This document shows positions 14,762-23,855 of a DNA stretch of 64,000 nt, piece after piece; position 1 is the first letter of the stretch; each line of letters starts with the position of its first letter. Location: contig NZ_JAFEJA010000001.1 in the NCBI RefSeq assembly GCF_016919245.1, positions 3,320,001 through 3,384,000 on the forward strand, in the 5' to 3' direction. Below the pieces are notes generated by a model. The model saw only the letters and a program-made list of their open reading frames with translations. It was not told where the DNA came from and ran no database searches. Both the position numbers and the translations under genes were made by a program. Source of the stretch: Streptomyces zhihengii (GTDB taxonomy: Bacteria; Actinomycetota; Actinomycetes; Streptomycetales; Streptomycetaceae).

Positions 14762-15811
14762 TCAGACGGGGTTGCCCGCGCCGCGCAGTGCCTTGGTGTG
14801 CTGCATGCGCGTCAGGCGGTGGACGAAGAGGGCGGCGACGACGGCGGCCACGATGTCCAGGAGGCAGGCGAGGACGACGAAGTCGGCCGCGGAGACGATC
14901 TCGTGGAGCGACTCGGCCCGCTCGTAGCGGCGGTCCGCGAACCGCACGGCGATCCAGGCGGCGACGAACAGACCCCACCAGACGTTCAGCAGCGTGGCGC
15001 GCTCGTGGTCGTCGGGGGCGTGCGGGTCGGTGCGGCTGGCGCGCCAGGTCTCGGCGGCGACGCCGCGCGGGATCCAGAGGAACGCGATCGGGATGAACCA
15101 GCCGCCGATCGCCCAGCCGGTGCCGCGGGTGAAGCGGTCCGGGGCGAAGATCCCCGCGTTGGAGCGGACGCGGTGGAACCAGATGATGAAGACGGTCGCC
15201 GTCGCCAGCAGGGCCAGCACCTGGGCCACGGAGGTGGCCGCCATCAGCAGGTCGGCGGCGTCGGCGTCCGTCTCCGACACGGCGAGGAACCCGCCGTCGG
15301 ACATGGCGGTGACCACCCGGCGGAGGTTGAACGCGGCGAGGGCCGCGGCGAGGTCGGTGACGGCGACGACGATCAGCAGGATCACCGCGGCGCGGCCCAG
15401 CCCGACCGGGGAGCGGAGCGGCTGGTAGGTCCCGGGCGCCGGGGGCCGCACAACGACCGGGCTGAGGTTCGGCGTGGCGGACGCCGCCGGAGGCGTCGTC
15501 ACCGGCACGGGCGCCCCGCCCGAAGGGGCGGCGGGCTCCGCGGGGGCGGTGGCGGCTCCGGCCGCCGGGGCGGACGCGGGCACGGCCGGGGCGGGTGCCG
15601 GGCCGCTCTCCGCGGCCGGGGCCTTCGCGAGCGACGCGGCCCCCTCGGGCGCGGCGGGCTCGGATCCGGCAACGCCTCCCGGCGCGGGGGCCTCCGGCGC
15701 GGCGGCTTCCGCCACCGGGGCGGACGCGCCCTCCGGCGCGGCGGCGCGGCACTCCGCGCACAGCGGCCCGCCCTCGGTCGCGGGTCTCTCCTGGCAACGT
15801 GAACACGGCAT
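14762..15811 (-). CDS. DUF4328 membrane protein with N-terminal zinc ribbon
   Basis: 349 residues from ATG 15811, behind a G-rich ribosome-binding site. The first 20 residues are a four-cysteine ribbon (CSRCQERP, LCAEC). About 110 residues of Ala/Pro-rich disordered linker follow. Five hydrophobic segments follow, including AAVILLIVVAVTDLAAALAAF and the family motif VFIIWFHRVRSNAG with GWAIGGWFIPIAFLWIPR. This last block identifies DUF4328. The function is unknown; the ribbon suggests a cytosolic partner or metal. Confidence 0.88.
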   Translation of the reverse strand: MPCSRCQERPATEGGPLCAECRAAAPEGASAPVAEAAAPEAPAPGGVAGSEPAAPEGAASLAKAPAAESGPAPAPAVPASAPAAGAATAPAEPAAPSGGAPVPVTTPPAASATPNLSPVVVRPPAPGTYQPLRSPVGLGRAAVILLIVVAVTDLAAALAAFNLRRVVTAMSDGGFLAVSETDADAADLLMAATSVAQVLALLATATVFIIWFHRVRSNAGIFAPDRFTRGTGWAIGGWFIPIAFLWIPRGVAAETWRASRTDPHAPDDHERATLLNVWWGLFVAAWIAVRFADRRYERAESLHEIVSAADFVVLACLLDIVAAVVAALFVHRLTRMQHTKALRGAGNPV

Positions 15812-15905
15812 GACGAACGAACCCCCCAAGGGAACGGTGGCAGAGGGTCGCGACCGCCCCCAGCGGTGCGACACGGGAACACACGGGTGGACGGTCCGCG
15901 CGAGA

Positions 15906-15950
15906 ACGGCGGCCGTCGCGCGGACCATATGTCCGCGCGACGGCCGCCGT
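15906..15950 (-). terminator. 20-base-pair perfect hairpin, terminator of the GH20 gene
   Basis: Arms 15906-15925 and 15931-15950 are perfectly complementary with the loop CATAT. It lies 50 bases beyond the GH20 stop and shields the DUF4328 promoter from read-through. Confidence 0.85.
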
Positions 15951-16000
15951 CCAGTGGAAACCCCAGGTCAGACCCTCGGCAGGTCGGCCGGGGCGGCCCG

Positions 16001-17596
16001 TCAGGAGGTCGCCCGGTCGGCCACCGCCTGGAACTGTGCCCAGGAGAGGGCCGGCCGCTCCGCGTCCCAGAGCTTCTGGGAGACGGCCTGGAGGGGGCGG
16101 CGGATGCCGTCGGCGACCTGGGCCTGGGTCTGGGAGTTCGCGAGGTCGCACCAGACGGCGAACCGGCCGCCGAGGATCTGGTCCGAGTACTTCGCCGCGA
16201 CGGGCGTGGTCCCGCGCAGCACCAGCGGCGTCCACTCCTCGTAGATGCGGCGGCCGGTCGGGTAGGTGAAGTCGTTGGGCTCGCCGAGCACGTAGTAGAG
16301 GTACTCGTCGTTGAGGTTCACCACCTTGCGGCCCTCGGCGAGGTACTCCGTCGGCGGGCGGGCGCCGATCTCCTTGCCCGTCCAGTACTCGACCTCGATG
16401 TCCTTCGACGCGGTGACGCTGCCGCCGGTGAAGAAGCCGTCGTTCCACGCCTTCGGGGTCTGCTTCGCGGCGCGCACCACGGCGGCGCGGTCGTTCATCC
16501 AGCCCTCGGTCAGGTCCTGGACGCCGGCGCCCGGGCCGTACTTCTCCGTCGCCGCGCTCGCGAGCTGCGGGTAGGAGGCGGCGGGGTCGCTGACGGTCAG
16601 CGCCTGGTACTCGTCGGCCCCGATGTGGAACCACCGGCCGCCGAAGAGCCCCGTGTACTCGCGCAGCAGGTCGTCGATCAGCTCCGCCGACTCCGGCTTG
16701 GAGATGTCGATGGCGCCCTGCCGCGGCACGCCCTGCGCGTTGCGGAGCTGGAGCTGCGGGTGGGCGCGCAGCACCGCGCCGAGGTGTCCGGGCGAGTCGA
16801 TCTCGCCGAAGACGTCGATGTGCAGCCGCTGCCCGAGCGCGATGATGCGCTTGATCTGCGCCGTCGTCAGATGCGGGTCGGTGACGATCTCGGGGTGGGA
16901 GGTGGACTCGATGCGCCACGCCTGGTCGTCGGAGAAGTGCAGTCCGAGCTGGTTCAGCTTGAGGTCGGCCATCTCCCGCATCCGGGCCTCGATCCACTCC
17001 GCGGTGAAGTGCTTGCGGGCGATGTCGAGGTTGAAGCCGCGCTGCGGGCGGGCCGGCCGGTCGCGGACGACGCCCTCCGGCATGGCGCCGGAGGCGTTGA
17101 CGGACTGCTTGAGGGTGCGGGTGCCGTAGAAGACGCCGGCCTCGTCGGGGCCGGCGATGCGGACGATCGAGTCGCGGACGGTCACGGTGTACGACTCGGG
17201 CGCGCCGCCGGAGGCGGAGAGCGACAGCGCCACGTCGCCCGACCGGGCGGTGTTCGTGCCGCGGTAGTCGAGCTCCAGTTCCTGCGCGATGAGCCGCCCC
17301 TCGTCGGCGAGCTCCTCGCTGCCCTTGGCGACGACCACCGCGCCGTCCGCGCCGGGCCGCCAGCCGGGGCCGCGCGCGGCCTCGTGCTCGCTCACGGCGG
17401 GGACGGTGGCGGGCGGCTCCGAGAGGGGGTAGCTGCGCGTCGGGCTGGGGGTCGCCGTGGTGGGGGCCGCCTGGTCGGGTGCCGCGCTGCCCGGATCCTG
17501 CGGGGAGTCGTCGGAGCAGCCGGCCAGGGCGAGGGAGAGGACGGCGAGGGCGGCTATCGCGCCGGTGGCGTGCGTCCTGCGTGAGCGCCGGGTCAT
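16001..17596 (-). CDS. GH20 beta-N-acetylhexosaminidase lipoprotein
   Basis: 531 residues from ATG 17596 (GGAAGG upstream). It has a lipoprotein signal with lipobox LAGC (Cys27), so it is tethered outside the membrane. A Ser/Thr/Pro linker leads to the GH20 N-terminal domain and the TIM barrel. The barrel shows RGFNLDIARKHF, LNQLGLHFSDDQAWRI, and the catalytic Asp328-Glu329 pair in HIGADEY. The enzyme removes terminal GlcNAc or GalNAc from chitin or glycan oligosaccharides by substrate-assisted catalysis. Its promoter region holds a GGGTGGA/TCCACCC inverted repeat, but I see no DasR box. Single-gene unit. Confidence 0.92.
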   Translation of the reverse strand: MTRRSRRTHATGAIAALAVLSLALAGCSDDSPQDPGSAAPDQAAPTTATPSPTRSYPLSEPPATVPAVSEHEAARGPGWRPGADGAVVVAKGSEELADEGRLIAQELELDYRGTNTARSGDVALSLSASGGAPESYTVTVRDSIVRIAGPDEAGVFYGTRTLKQSVNASGAMPEGVVRDRPARPQRGFNLDIARKHFTAEWIEARMREMADLKLNQLGLHFSDDQAWRIESTSHPEIVTDPHLTTAQIKRIIALGQRLHIDVFGEIDSPGHLGAVLRAHPQLQLRNAQGVPRQGAIDISKPESAELIDDLLREYTGLFGGRWFHIGADEYQALTVSDPAASYPQLASAATEKYGPGAGVQDLTEGWMNDRAAVVRAAKQTPKAWNDGFFTGGSVTASKDIEVEYWTGKEIGARPPTEYLAEGRKVVNLNDEYLYYVLGEPNDFTYPTGRRIYEEWTPLVLRGTTPVAAKYSDQILGGRFAVWCDLANSQTQAQVADGIRRPLQAVSQKLWDAERPALSWAQFQAVADRATS

Positions 17597-17717
17597 GGGC
17601 GAACCTTCCGTGGTCCGGCCGGGCCTGCCGGCCGGCCGGGCGAGATGGCGTCGTCGGGGCGCGGCGCGGCCGGTGGTGCCGGGCCGGGAGGCGAAAACGC
17701 CCCGAAGGGGTGAAACC

Positions 17718-17746
17718 GGGTGGAACGTCTCCTCCAGAGTCCACCC
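17718..17746. promoter_or_regulatory. Inverted repeat upstream of the GH20 gene
   Basis: Arms GGGTGGA (17718-17724) and TCCACCC (17740-17746) are perfect and lie about 120 bases upstream of the GH20 start in the 370-base divergent gap. It is a possible operator, but no known consensus fits. Confidence 0.35.
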
Positions 17747-17966
17747 ACAACGTCCATCACATGGGTTCAAACTCTCCCGTCCGGGTGAAATTCGCGCATC
17801 CTTCGGACAGCTTTCGACACAGATCGATACCGTTGCGGCTCATCCTCATCTGCCTTCCCTGCCTCATCTGCCGTCCCAGCCGGCTTCGCCGGCCCTTCGA
17901 GGAGTCCCGCTGTCCAGCGACACGCCCGCCGGCATTCCCGAGCGACCGCCGGCCGTCCGACACGCC

Positions 17967-18536
17967 TTGCGCGGACACGCCGGGAGCGCGCTCTTCCCGC
18001 AGGCCATACCGTCCGGACCGGGCAGCCCGTACCGGTCCGGCAGCCTGCCCGGACTCGCCGCGTTCAACACCATGCCCGCCCCGGCGGCCGAGGAGCTGCT
18101 CCTCGACTGCTGCGGCAGCCACCGCTGGGCCCGGCGTGTCGCGGCGCACCGGCCCTACCCCGACCTGGAATCCCTGCTCGCGGGGTGCGACGAGGCCGGA
18201 TACGACCTGACCCCGGCCGATGTGCACGAGGCCCTGGCCCACGAGCGCTCGGCCCTCGCGCCCGGGGCTCCCCCGGCGGCGCAGACCGCGCTGGCCGCGG
18301 CGCACGCCGCCTACGAGAGCAGATTCGGACACGCGTTCGTGATCTGCCTCGACGCGTACCGGCCCGAGGAGTGGCTCGACCGGGTGCTCGACGGCATCCG
18401 GCGGCGACTCGCCCACGACCCGGACGAGGAGCGGTCCGTCTCGGCCGACGAGTTGCGGGCCCTGGCCCGCTCCCGGCTGGCGCACGCGATGGCCGCCCAC
18501 CCGCCGGGCGGAGGTCCGGGAGGCCGCGGCCAGTAG
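17967..18536 (+). CDS. uraD: OHCU decarboxylase (UraD-type, purine catabolism)
   Basis: The protein matches 2-oxo-4-hydroxy-4-carboxy-5-ureidoimidazoline decarboxylase, the step that makes (S)-allantoin after urate oxidation. It shows FNTMP, the segment LLDCCGSHRWARRVAAHRPYPD (shown in part by CCGSHRWARRV), and FGHAFVICLDAYRPEEW near the C-terminus. The start is uncertain. TTG 17967 gives 189 residues but has no ribosome-binding site. A CTG at 17910 lies six bases after GAGGAG and would add 19 residues. ATG 18072 would cut off the conserved LPGLAAFN segment. It lies alone just upstream of sdhC, away from other purine genes. Confidence 0.8.
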   Translation: MRGHAGSALFPQAIPSGPGSPYRSGSLPGLAAFNTMPAPAAEELLLDCCGSHRWARRVAAHRPYPDLESLLAGCDEAGYDLTPADVHEALAHERSALAPGAPPAAQTALAAAHAAYESRFGHAFVICLDAYRPEEWLDRVLDGIRRRLAHDPDEERSVSADELRALARSRLAHAMAAHPPGGGPGGRGQ

Positions 18537-18610
18537 CCCGTCCGTGGCTGTTTGATTGCCTGTTTGATCACACCGGTGCACCCCGGGCGAACGAACCGAC
18601 AACACGTCGC

Positions 18611-18616
18611 TACGAT
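18611..18616 (+). promoter_or_regulatory. Probable -10 box of the sdh operon
   Basis: TACGAT in the 168-base gap before sdhC is the best -10 hexamer, giving a leader of about 80 bases. The gap also holds two TGTTTGAT copies at about 18549-18570 that could bind a regulator. Confidence 0.4.
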
Positions 18617-18704
18617 GGCGAGGGCCGGAGGACCGTACCCGGCCGGGCCCGACCGACACCCACAAGCCGGCAGGCCCCAGTCCCCGCTCCCGGAGGGTTC
18701 TTCC

Positions 18705-19085
18705 GTGCCGGCTGGAACGCTGTACCGCGGCCGGGAAGGAATGTGGAGCTGGGTGGCTCACCGAGTCACCGGCGTCCTCATCTTCTTCTTCCTGTTCGTA
18801 CATGTGCTGGACACCGCTCTCGTCCGCGTCTCCCCCGAGGCGTACGACGAGGTCGTCGCCACCTACAAGACACCGCTCGTCGCGCTGCTGGAATACGGCC
18901 TCGTCGCCGCGATCCTCTTCCACGCGCTCAACGGCCTGCGCGTCATCGCCGTGGACTTCTGGTCCAAGGGCCCGCGCTACCAGAAGCAGATGCTCTGGAC
19001 CGTGATGGGCATCTGGGTCGTGCTGATGGCAGGCGCGCTGTACCCGGTGCTCGGCCACGCCGCTCGTGAACTGTTCGGGAGCTGA
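18705..19085 (+). CDS. sdhC: Succinate dehydrogenase cytochrome b556 subunit
   Basis: 126 residues from GTG 18705 behind GGAGGG. It has three membrane helices and the SdhC signature SWVAHRVTG (His19). A second His33 (FVHVLD) and a third in LFHALNGLR complete the usual haem/quinone-region residues. It anchors SdhAB to the membrane and passes electrons to menaquinone. First gene of sdhCDAB; nine bases from sdhD. Confidence 0.96.
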   Translation: MPAGTLYRGREGMWSWVAHRVTGVLIFFFLFVHVLDTALVRVSPEAYDEVVATYKTPLVALLEYGLVAAILFHALNGLRVIAVDFWSKGPRYQKQMLWTVMGIWVVLMAGALYPVLGHAARELFGS

Positions 19086-19093
19086 GGCGAGAG

Positions 19094-19573
19094 ATGTCCA
19101 CTGAGGTAACTTCTTCCGGGATCGGCGAGGTCGAGGGCGAGCGCGTCTACGATGTCGACAACCCGGCCCCGTACATCGAGGCACCGCGCAAGCGCACCGG
19201 GAAGACCCCGAAGTCGACCCGCGGCAACTTCGAGATGGCCGCGTGGCTGTTCATGCGCCTGTCCGGCGTGGTGCTCGTCGTCCTGGTCATCGGCCACCTG
19301 CTGATCCAGCTCGTGCTCGACGGCGGCGTCTCCAAGATCGGCTTCGCCTTCGTGGCCGGCCGCTGGGCGTCCCCGTTCTGGCAGACCTGGGACCTGCTGA
19401 TGCTGTGGCTCGCCATGCTGCACGGCGCCAACGGCCTCCGCACCGTCATCAACGACTACGCGGAGCGCACCAACACGCGCCTGTGGCTCAAGGGCCTGCT
19501 GTACACCGCCACGGTGTTCACCATCCTTCTGGGCACGCTGGTGATCTTCACCTTCGACCCGAACATCCGCTAG
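19094..19573 (+). CDS. sdhD: Succinate dehydrogenase membrane anchor subunit
   Basis: 159 residues with an acidic N-terminal arm of about 45 residues and three helices. The helices contain RLSGVVLVVLVIGHLLIQ and LMLWLAMLHGANGLRTVINDY. The His in VIGHLL and the HGANGLR motif are typical of actinobacterial SdhD. It pairs with SdhC to bind haem b and quinone. It sits between sdhC and sdhA with short gaps. Confidence 0.95.
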   Translation: MSTEVTSSGIGEVEGERVYDVDNPAPYIEAPRKRTGKTPKSTRGNFEMAAWLFMRLSGVVLVVLVIGHLLIQLVLDGGVSKIGFAFVAGRWASPFWQTWDLLMLWLAMLHGANGLRTVINDYAERTNTRLWLKGLLYTATVFTILLGTLVIFTFDPNIR

Positions 19574-19597
19574 GCACGGGGCTGAGGTAATCCACCC

Positions 19598-21352
19598 ATG
19601 AAGATCCACAAGTACGACACCGTCATCGTGGGCGCCGGCGGCGCCGGCATGCGCGCCGCCATCGAGTCGACGAAGCGCAGCCGCACCGCGGTGCTGACGA
19701 AGCTCTACCCCACCCGGTCCCACACGGGCGCCGCGCAGGGCGGCATGGCCGCCGCGCTGGCGAACGTGGAGGAGGACAACTGGGAGTGGCACACCTTCGA
19801 CACCGTCAAGGGCGGTGACTACCTGGTCGACCAGGACGCCGCCGAGATCCTGGCGAAGGAGGCCATCGACGCCGTCCTCGACCTGGAGAAGATGGGCCTG
19901 CCGTTCAACCGGACCCCGAACGGCACCATCGACCAGCGCCGCTTCGGCGGCCACTCCCGCAACCACGGCGAGGCCCCGGTCCGCCGGTCCTGCTACGCCG
20001 CGGACCGCACCGGTCACATGATCCTCCAGACGCTGTACCAGAACTGCGTCAAGGAGGGCGTGGAGTTCTTCAACGAGTTCTACGTCCTGGACCAGCTCAT
20101 CACCGAGGTCGACGGCGTCCGCAAGTCCGCCGGCGTGGTCGCCTACGAGCTGGCCACCGGCGAGATCCACGTCTTCCAGGCGAAGGCCGTGATCTACGCG
20201 TCCGGCGGCACCGGCAAGTTCTTCAAGGTGACCTCCAACGCGCACACCCTGACCGGTGACGGCCAGGCGGCCTGCTACCGCCGCGGCCTGCCGCTGGAGG
20301 ACATGGAGTTCTTCCAGTTCCACCCGACGGGCATCTGGCGCATGGGCATCCTGCTGACGGAGGGCGCCCGCGGTGAGGGCGGCATCCTCCGCAACAAGGA
20401 CGGCGAGCGCTTCATGGAGAAGTACGCGCCGGTCATGAAGGACCTCGCGTCCCGTGACGTCGTCTCGCGCTCCATCTACACGGAGATCCGCGAGGGCCGC
20501 GGCTGCGGTCCCGAGGGCGACCACGTGTACCTGGACCTCACCCACCTGCCGCCGGAGCAGCTCGACGCCAAGCTCCCGGACATCACCGAGTTCGCGCGGA
20601 CCTACCTCGGCATCGAGCCCTACACGGACCCGATCCCGATCCAGCCGACCGCGCACTACGCCATGGGCGGCATCCCGACCAACGTCGAGGGCGAGGTGCT
20701 CGCGGACAACACCACCGTCGTCCCGGGCCTCTACGCCGCCGGCGAGGTCGCCTGCGTCTCCGTGCACGGCGCCAACCGCCTCGGCACCAACTCGCTGCTG
20801 GACATCAACGTCTTCGGACGCCGCTCCGGCATCGCCGCCGCCGAGTACGCCGCGAAGCACGACTACGTCGAGCTGCCCGAGAACCCCGCCTCGCTGGTCG
20901 AGGAGCAGGTCGAGCGGCTGCGGAACTCCACGGGCAACGAGCGGGTGGCCGCCCTGCGCCTGGAGCTCCAGGAGACGATGGACGCCAACGTGATGGTGTT
21001 CCGCACCGAGCAGACGATCAAGACGGCCGTCGAGAAGATCGCCGAGCTGCGGGCGCGCTACAAGAACGTGTCCGTCCAGGACAAGGGCAAGCGGTTCAAC
21101 ACCGACCTGCTGGAGGCCATCGAGCTGGGCAACCTGCTCGACCTGGCCGAGGTCATGGCCGTCTCCGCACTGGCCCGCAAGGAGTCGCGCGGCGGTCACT
21201 ACCGCGAGGACTTCCCGAACCGCGACGACGTCAACTTCATGCGCCACACCATGGCGTACCGCGAGGTGGGCGACGACGGCTCCGAGTCGATCCGTCTCGA
21301 CTACAAGCCGGTCGTCCAGACCCGCTACCAGCCGATGGAGCGTAAGTACTGA
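19598..21352 (+). CDS. sdhA: Succinate dehydrogenase flavoprotein subunit
   Basis: 584 residues, the normal length. The N-terminal dinucleotide fold (VIVGAGGAGMRAA) is followed by TRSHTGAAQGGMAAAL, where His42 is the covalent FAD attachment site. Substrate-site residues appear in FNRTPNGTIDQRRFGGHSR and HPTGIW. The capping motif is GANRLGTNSLLD. It oxidises succinate to fumarate in the TCA cycle and respiratory complex II. The stop and the sdhB start share one base (TGATG). Confidence 0.98.
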   Translation: MKIHKYDTVIVGAGGAGMRAAIESTKRSRTAVLTKLYPTRSHTGAAQGGMAAALANVEEDNWEWHTFDTVKGGDYLVDQDAAEILAKEAIDAVLDLEKMGLPFNRTPNGTIDQRRFGGHSRNHGEAPVRRSCYAADRTGHMILQTLYQNCVKEGVEFFNEFYVLDQLITEVDGVRKSAGVVAYELATGEIHVFQAKAVIYASGGTGKFFKVTSNAHTLTGDGQAACYRRGLPLEDMEFFQFHPTGIWRMGILLTEGARGEGGILRNKDGERFMEKYAPVMKDLASRDVVSRSIYTEIREGRGCGPEGDHVYLDLTHLPPEQLDAKLPDITEFARTYLGIEPYTDPIPIQPTAHYAMGGIPTNVEGEVLADNTTVVPGLYAAGEVACVSVHGANRLGTNSLLDINVFGRRSGIAAAEYAAKHDYVELPENPASLVEEQVERLRNSTGNERVAALRLELQETMDANVMVFRTEQTIKTAVEKIAELRARYKNVSVQDKGKRFNTDLLEAIELGNLLDLAEVMAVSALARKESRGGHYREDFPNRDDVNFMRHTMAYREVGDDGSESIRLDYKPVVQTRYQPMERKY

Positions 21353-22110
21353 TGGCTACCCCCGTACTGGACAAGGTCGAGGCGGAATCCGCCGCCTCCC
21401 CGTACATCACGGTCACGATGCGGATCCGCCGCTTCAACCCCGAGGTGTCGGACGCGTCGGTCTGGGAGGACTTCCAGATCGAGATCGACCCGAAGGAGCG
21501 GGTGCTCGACGCCCTTCACAAGATCAAGTGGGACGTCGACGGCACGCTGACCTTCCGCCGCTCCTGCGCGCACGGCATCTGCGGCTCCGACGCGATGCGG
21601 ATCAACGGCAAGAACAGGCTCGCCTGCAAGACGCTGATCAAGGACATCAACCCGGAGAAGCCGATCACGGTCGAGGCCATCAAGGGCCTGACGGTCCTCA
21701 AGGACCTGGTCGTGGACATGGAGCCGTTCTTCCAGGCGTACCGGGACGTCATGCCGTTCCTGGTCACCAAGGGGAACGAGCCGACGCGCGAGCGCCTGCA
21801 GTCCGCCGAGGACCGCGAGCGCTTCGACGACACCACCAAGTGCATCCTGTGCGCCGCGTGCACGTCCTCGTGCCCGGTGTTCTGGAACGACGGCCAGTAC
21901 TTCGGCCCGGCGGCGATCGTCAACGCGCACCGCTTCATCTTCGACTCGCGTGACGAGGCCGGGGAGCAGCGCCTGGAGATCCTCAACGACAAGGACGGCG
22001 TGTGGCGTTGCCGCACCACGTTCAACTGCACGGACGCCTGCCCTCGCGGTATCGAGGTCACCAAGGCGATCCAGGAGGTCAAGCGGGCGCTGATCACGCG
22101 CCGCTTCTGA
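21352..22110 (+). CDS. sdhB: Succinate dehydrogenase iron-sulfur subunit
   Basis: 252 residues. The [2Fe-2S] ligands are Cys72, Cys77, Asp80 and Cys92, the same Cys/Asp pattern as in E. coli. The [4Fe-4S] motif CILCAACTSSCP has Cys164, 167 and 170. The [3Fe-4S] region includes WRCRTTFNCTDACPRGIEVT. It carries electrons from SdhA to the membrane subunits. Last gene of the operon, followed at once by a strong terminator. Confidence 0.98.
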   Translation: MATPVLDKVEAESAASPYITVTMRIRRFNPEVSDASVWEDFQIEIDPKERVLDALHKIKWDVDGTLTFRRSCAHGICGSDAMRINGKNRLACKTLIKDINPEKPITVEAIKGLTVLKDLVVDMEPFFQAYRDVMPFLVTKGNEPTRERLQSAEDRERFDDTTKCILCAACTSSCPVFWNDGQYFGPAAIVNAHRFIFDSRDEAGEQRLEILNDKDGVWRCRTTFNCTDACPRGIEVTKAIQEVKRALITRRF

Positions 22111-22139
22111 TCCCCGCCGGCCACGGCCGGGCGCACGTC

Positions 22140-22181
22140 ACGGAAGGGCCCCGACTCCCCGCGGAGTCGGGGCCCTTCCGT
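22140..22181 (+). terminator. Terminator of sdhCDAB
   Basis: Perfect 19-base stem (22140-22158 with 22163-22181) closed by a CCGC tetraloop, 29 bases after the sdhB stop. Confidence 0.93.
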
Positions 22182-22264
22182 GTCCGGTGCCGACTTCACC
22201 GACCGGGGCGGCACCTGGCAGGATCGTGGGGAGTCCGGCAGAGCGGCACAGAACGGGGACCTCC

Positions 22265-22840
22265 ATGACCGAGCCACGCGCGCCCAGGGAAGAGGAACCC
22301 GAGTACGACTGGGGCCCGGACGAGCCCGCCGCGGCGCCCGCGCACCCGCCCACGCAGGCGTACGGCGTGCCGCACGACCCCACCCGGGCCGAGGGCGAGT
22401 CGCTCGCCCGGCAGGCCGCCTACCAGCCGACGGTGGGGGCCGGGGTGCCGCTGCCCGCCCAGGGGGCCGGCGCGCCCGCCGCCGGGGCGCAGCCGTTGAT
22501 CACGATCGGCGACATCACCGTCCTGGCGGACTCGGTGGTCACCCCGGCGGGCACCATGCCGCTGCGGGGCGCCGTGTGGAACGCGGTGGACCACTCCCGC
22601 ACCGAGAAGAAGACCCCGGTGTACGCGATCGTGCTCGCGGTGCTGTTCGTCGCCGCCTGCGGTCTCGGTCTGCTCTTCCTGCTGCTCAGCGAGAAGCGGA
22701 CGACGGGCTTCATCCAGGTGACGGTGACCGGCGGCGGCCACCACCACACGACGGCGGTCCCGGCGAAGGGGCCGGAGACCTGGACCGAGGTGATGGGGCA
22801 GGTCACCTACGCCCGTTCGATCAGCGCCAGCGCCATGTGA
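22265..22840 (+). CDS. Uncharacterised single-pass membrane protein
   Basis: 191 residues from ATG 22265. The N-terminal 75 residues are acidic and Pro/Ala-rich (EEEPEYDWGPDEPAAAP), then a folded cytosolic patch (QPLITIGDITVLADSVVTPAG, shown in part) that hints at a small beta domain. One membrane helix lies at about residues 118-138, and a short outer tail is rich in His and Thr (VTGGGHHHTTAVPAKG). Conserved-looking but no function recognised. Confidence 0.75.
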   Translation: MTEPRAPREEEPEYDWGPDEPAAAPAHPPTQAYGVPHDPTRAEGESLARQAAYQPTVGAGVPLPAQGAGAPAAGAQPLITIGDITVLADSVVTPAGTMPLRGAVWNAVDHSRTEKKTPVYAIVLAVLFVAACGLGLLFLLLSEKRTTGFIQVTVTGGGHHHTTAVPAKGPETWTEVMGQVTYARSISASAM

Positions 22841-22889
22841 GGGCTCCCGCGTCTCCGGCAGTCACAGCGGTCCCGGCGGCTCAGGCGGC

Positions 22890-23702
22890 TCAGGCGGTCC
22901 CGGCGGCCTCGGCGGCCTCGGTGAGGAAGTCCGCCAGCAGGGCGGTGGTCTCCTCCGGGCGCTCCATGCTCGGGAGGTGTCCGGCCCAGGGCAGTTCGAC
23001 GTGCCGGGCGCCGGGGACGGCCCCGGCGAGGTGGGCGGCGCCCAGCCGGAAGTCGCTCAGGTCGTGGGCGCCGGAGACGACCAGCAGGGGCACGCCGATG
23101 CCCGCCAGGTCGTGGGGGCCGTCCGCCTCGGTGGCGGAGAGCACGAAGCGCGCCCCCTCCTTCTCCACCGCCTGCTCGGCCGCGGTCTGCACCTCGAAGG
23201 CGTGGAGCTGCATGGCGTGGACGGCCGCCCGGACGGTCTCGCCGCCCTCCGGGCCCACCCAGGTCTCCACGTTGAGCGCGGCGGCCGCTTCGAGGTCGTC
23301 GGCCTCGAAGAGTTCGTTCTCCCGGCGGTCGAACTCGGCCAGTTCCGGGCTCGCGCAGCCGCCCTGGTCCGGCAGGGGTGCGTTGAGCACCGCCAGCGCG
23401 GTGAGCCGCTCCGGGGCGCGCAGGGCGGTGAAGAGCGCCACCCGGCCGCCGAACGACGCCCCGACGAGCGCCGCGCGTTCGATGCCGAGGTGGTCCATCA
23501 GGGCCAGTACGTCACCGGAGTTGGTGTAGGGCTCCTCGGCGACCGGGCTCTCGCCGAAGCCGCGGAGGTCGGGGCGCACCACCCGGTGGCCGGCCGCGGC
23601 CAGGGCGGTGAACTGGGCGTCCCACATGCGCCGGTCGCACACGCCGGCGTGGAGGAGCAGGACTGCGGGGCCGTCGCCGGCCTCGTCGTAAGAGAGGGTC
23701 AT
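22890..23702 (-). CDS. Alpha/beta hydrolase
   Basis: 270 residues from ATG 23702. The fold shows the oxyanion HAGVCDRRMWD, the nucleophile elbow LVGASFGG (Ser), an acid near SGAHDLSD and the catalytic His in WAGHLPSMERPEE. This is a typical small-ester or C-C hydrolase of the haloperoxidase/esterase group; the substrate is unknown. Low-complexity GGCGGCTCA-type repeats lie just after the stop (22860-22920). It is divergent from the TetR-regulated operon, so the same operators might touch its promoter. Confidence 0.9.
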   Translation of the reverse strand: MTLSYDEAGDGPAVLLLHAGVCDRRMWDAQFTALAAAGHRVVRPDLRGFGESPVAEEPYTNSGDVLALMDHLGIERAALVGASFGGRVALFTALRAPERLTALAVLNAPLPDQGGCASPELAEFDRRENELFEADDLEAAAALNVETWVGPEGGETVRAAVHAMQLHAFEVQTAAEQAVEKEGARFVLSATEADGPHDLAGIGVPLLVVSGAHDLSDFRLGAAHLAGAVPGARHVELPWAGHLPSMERPEETTALLADFLTEAAEAAGTA

Positions 23703-23784
23703 CCGGCCGAGGTTAGGGCCAGGGGCCCTGGTCACGCCGCCGATTTCCGGCCCGGGAGGGCGCGTTGGCCGTCACACCCATGAC

Positions 23785-23842
23785 TTGAACATGTTCAAAA
23801 GAAGGTCTACAGTCATGACCGCCAGCTTTTGAACATGTTCAA
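23785..23842 (+). promoter_or_regulatory. Promoter framed by two identical TetR-type operators
   Basis: The 14-base palindrome TTGAACATGTTCAA occurs twice, at 23785-23798 and 23829-23842, 44 bases centre to centre. The flanks are mirror images (CTTGAACATGTTCAAAAG in opposite orientation). The first copy supplies a -35 box TTGAAC (23785-23790), 17 bases before a -10 box TACAGT (23808-23813). The second lies just after the expected start site. The likely binder is the TetR protein encoded third in the operon (24723). Confidence 0.85.
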
Positions 23843-23855
23843 GGGAGGGTGGGGC

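Noticed and set aside
17597..17909. DasR box for the GH20 gene
   Set aside because: No sequence near the ACTGGTCTAGACCA-type consensus; only an unrelated inverted repeat.
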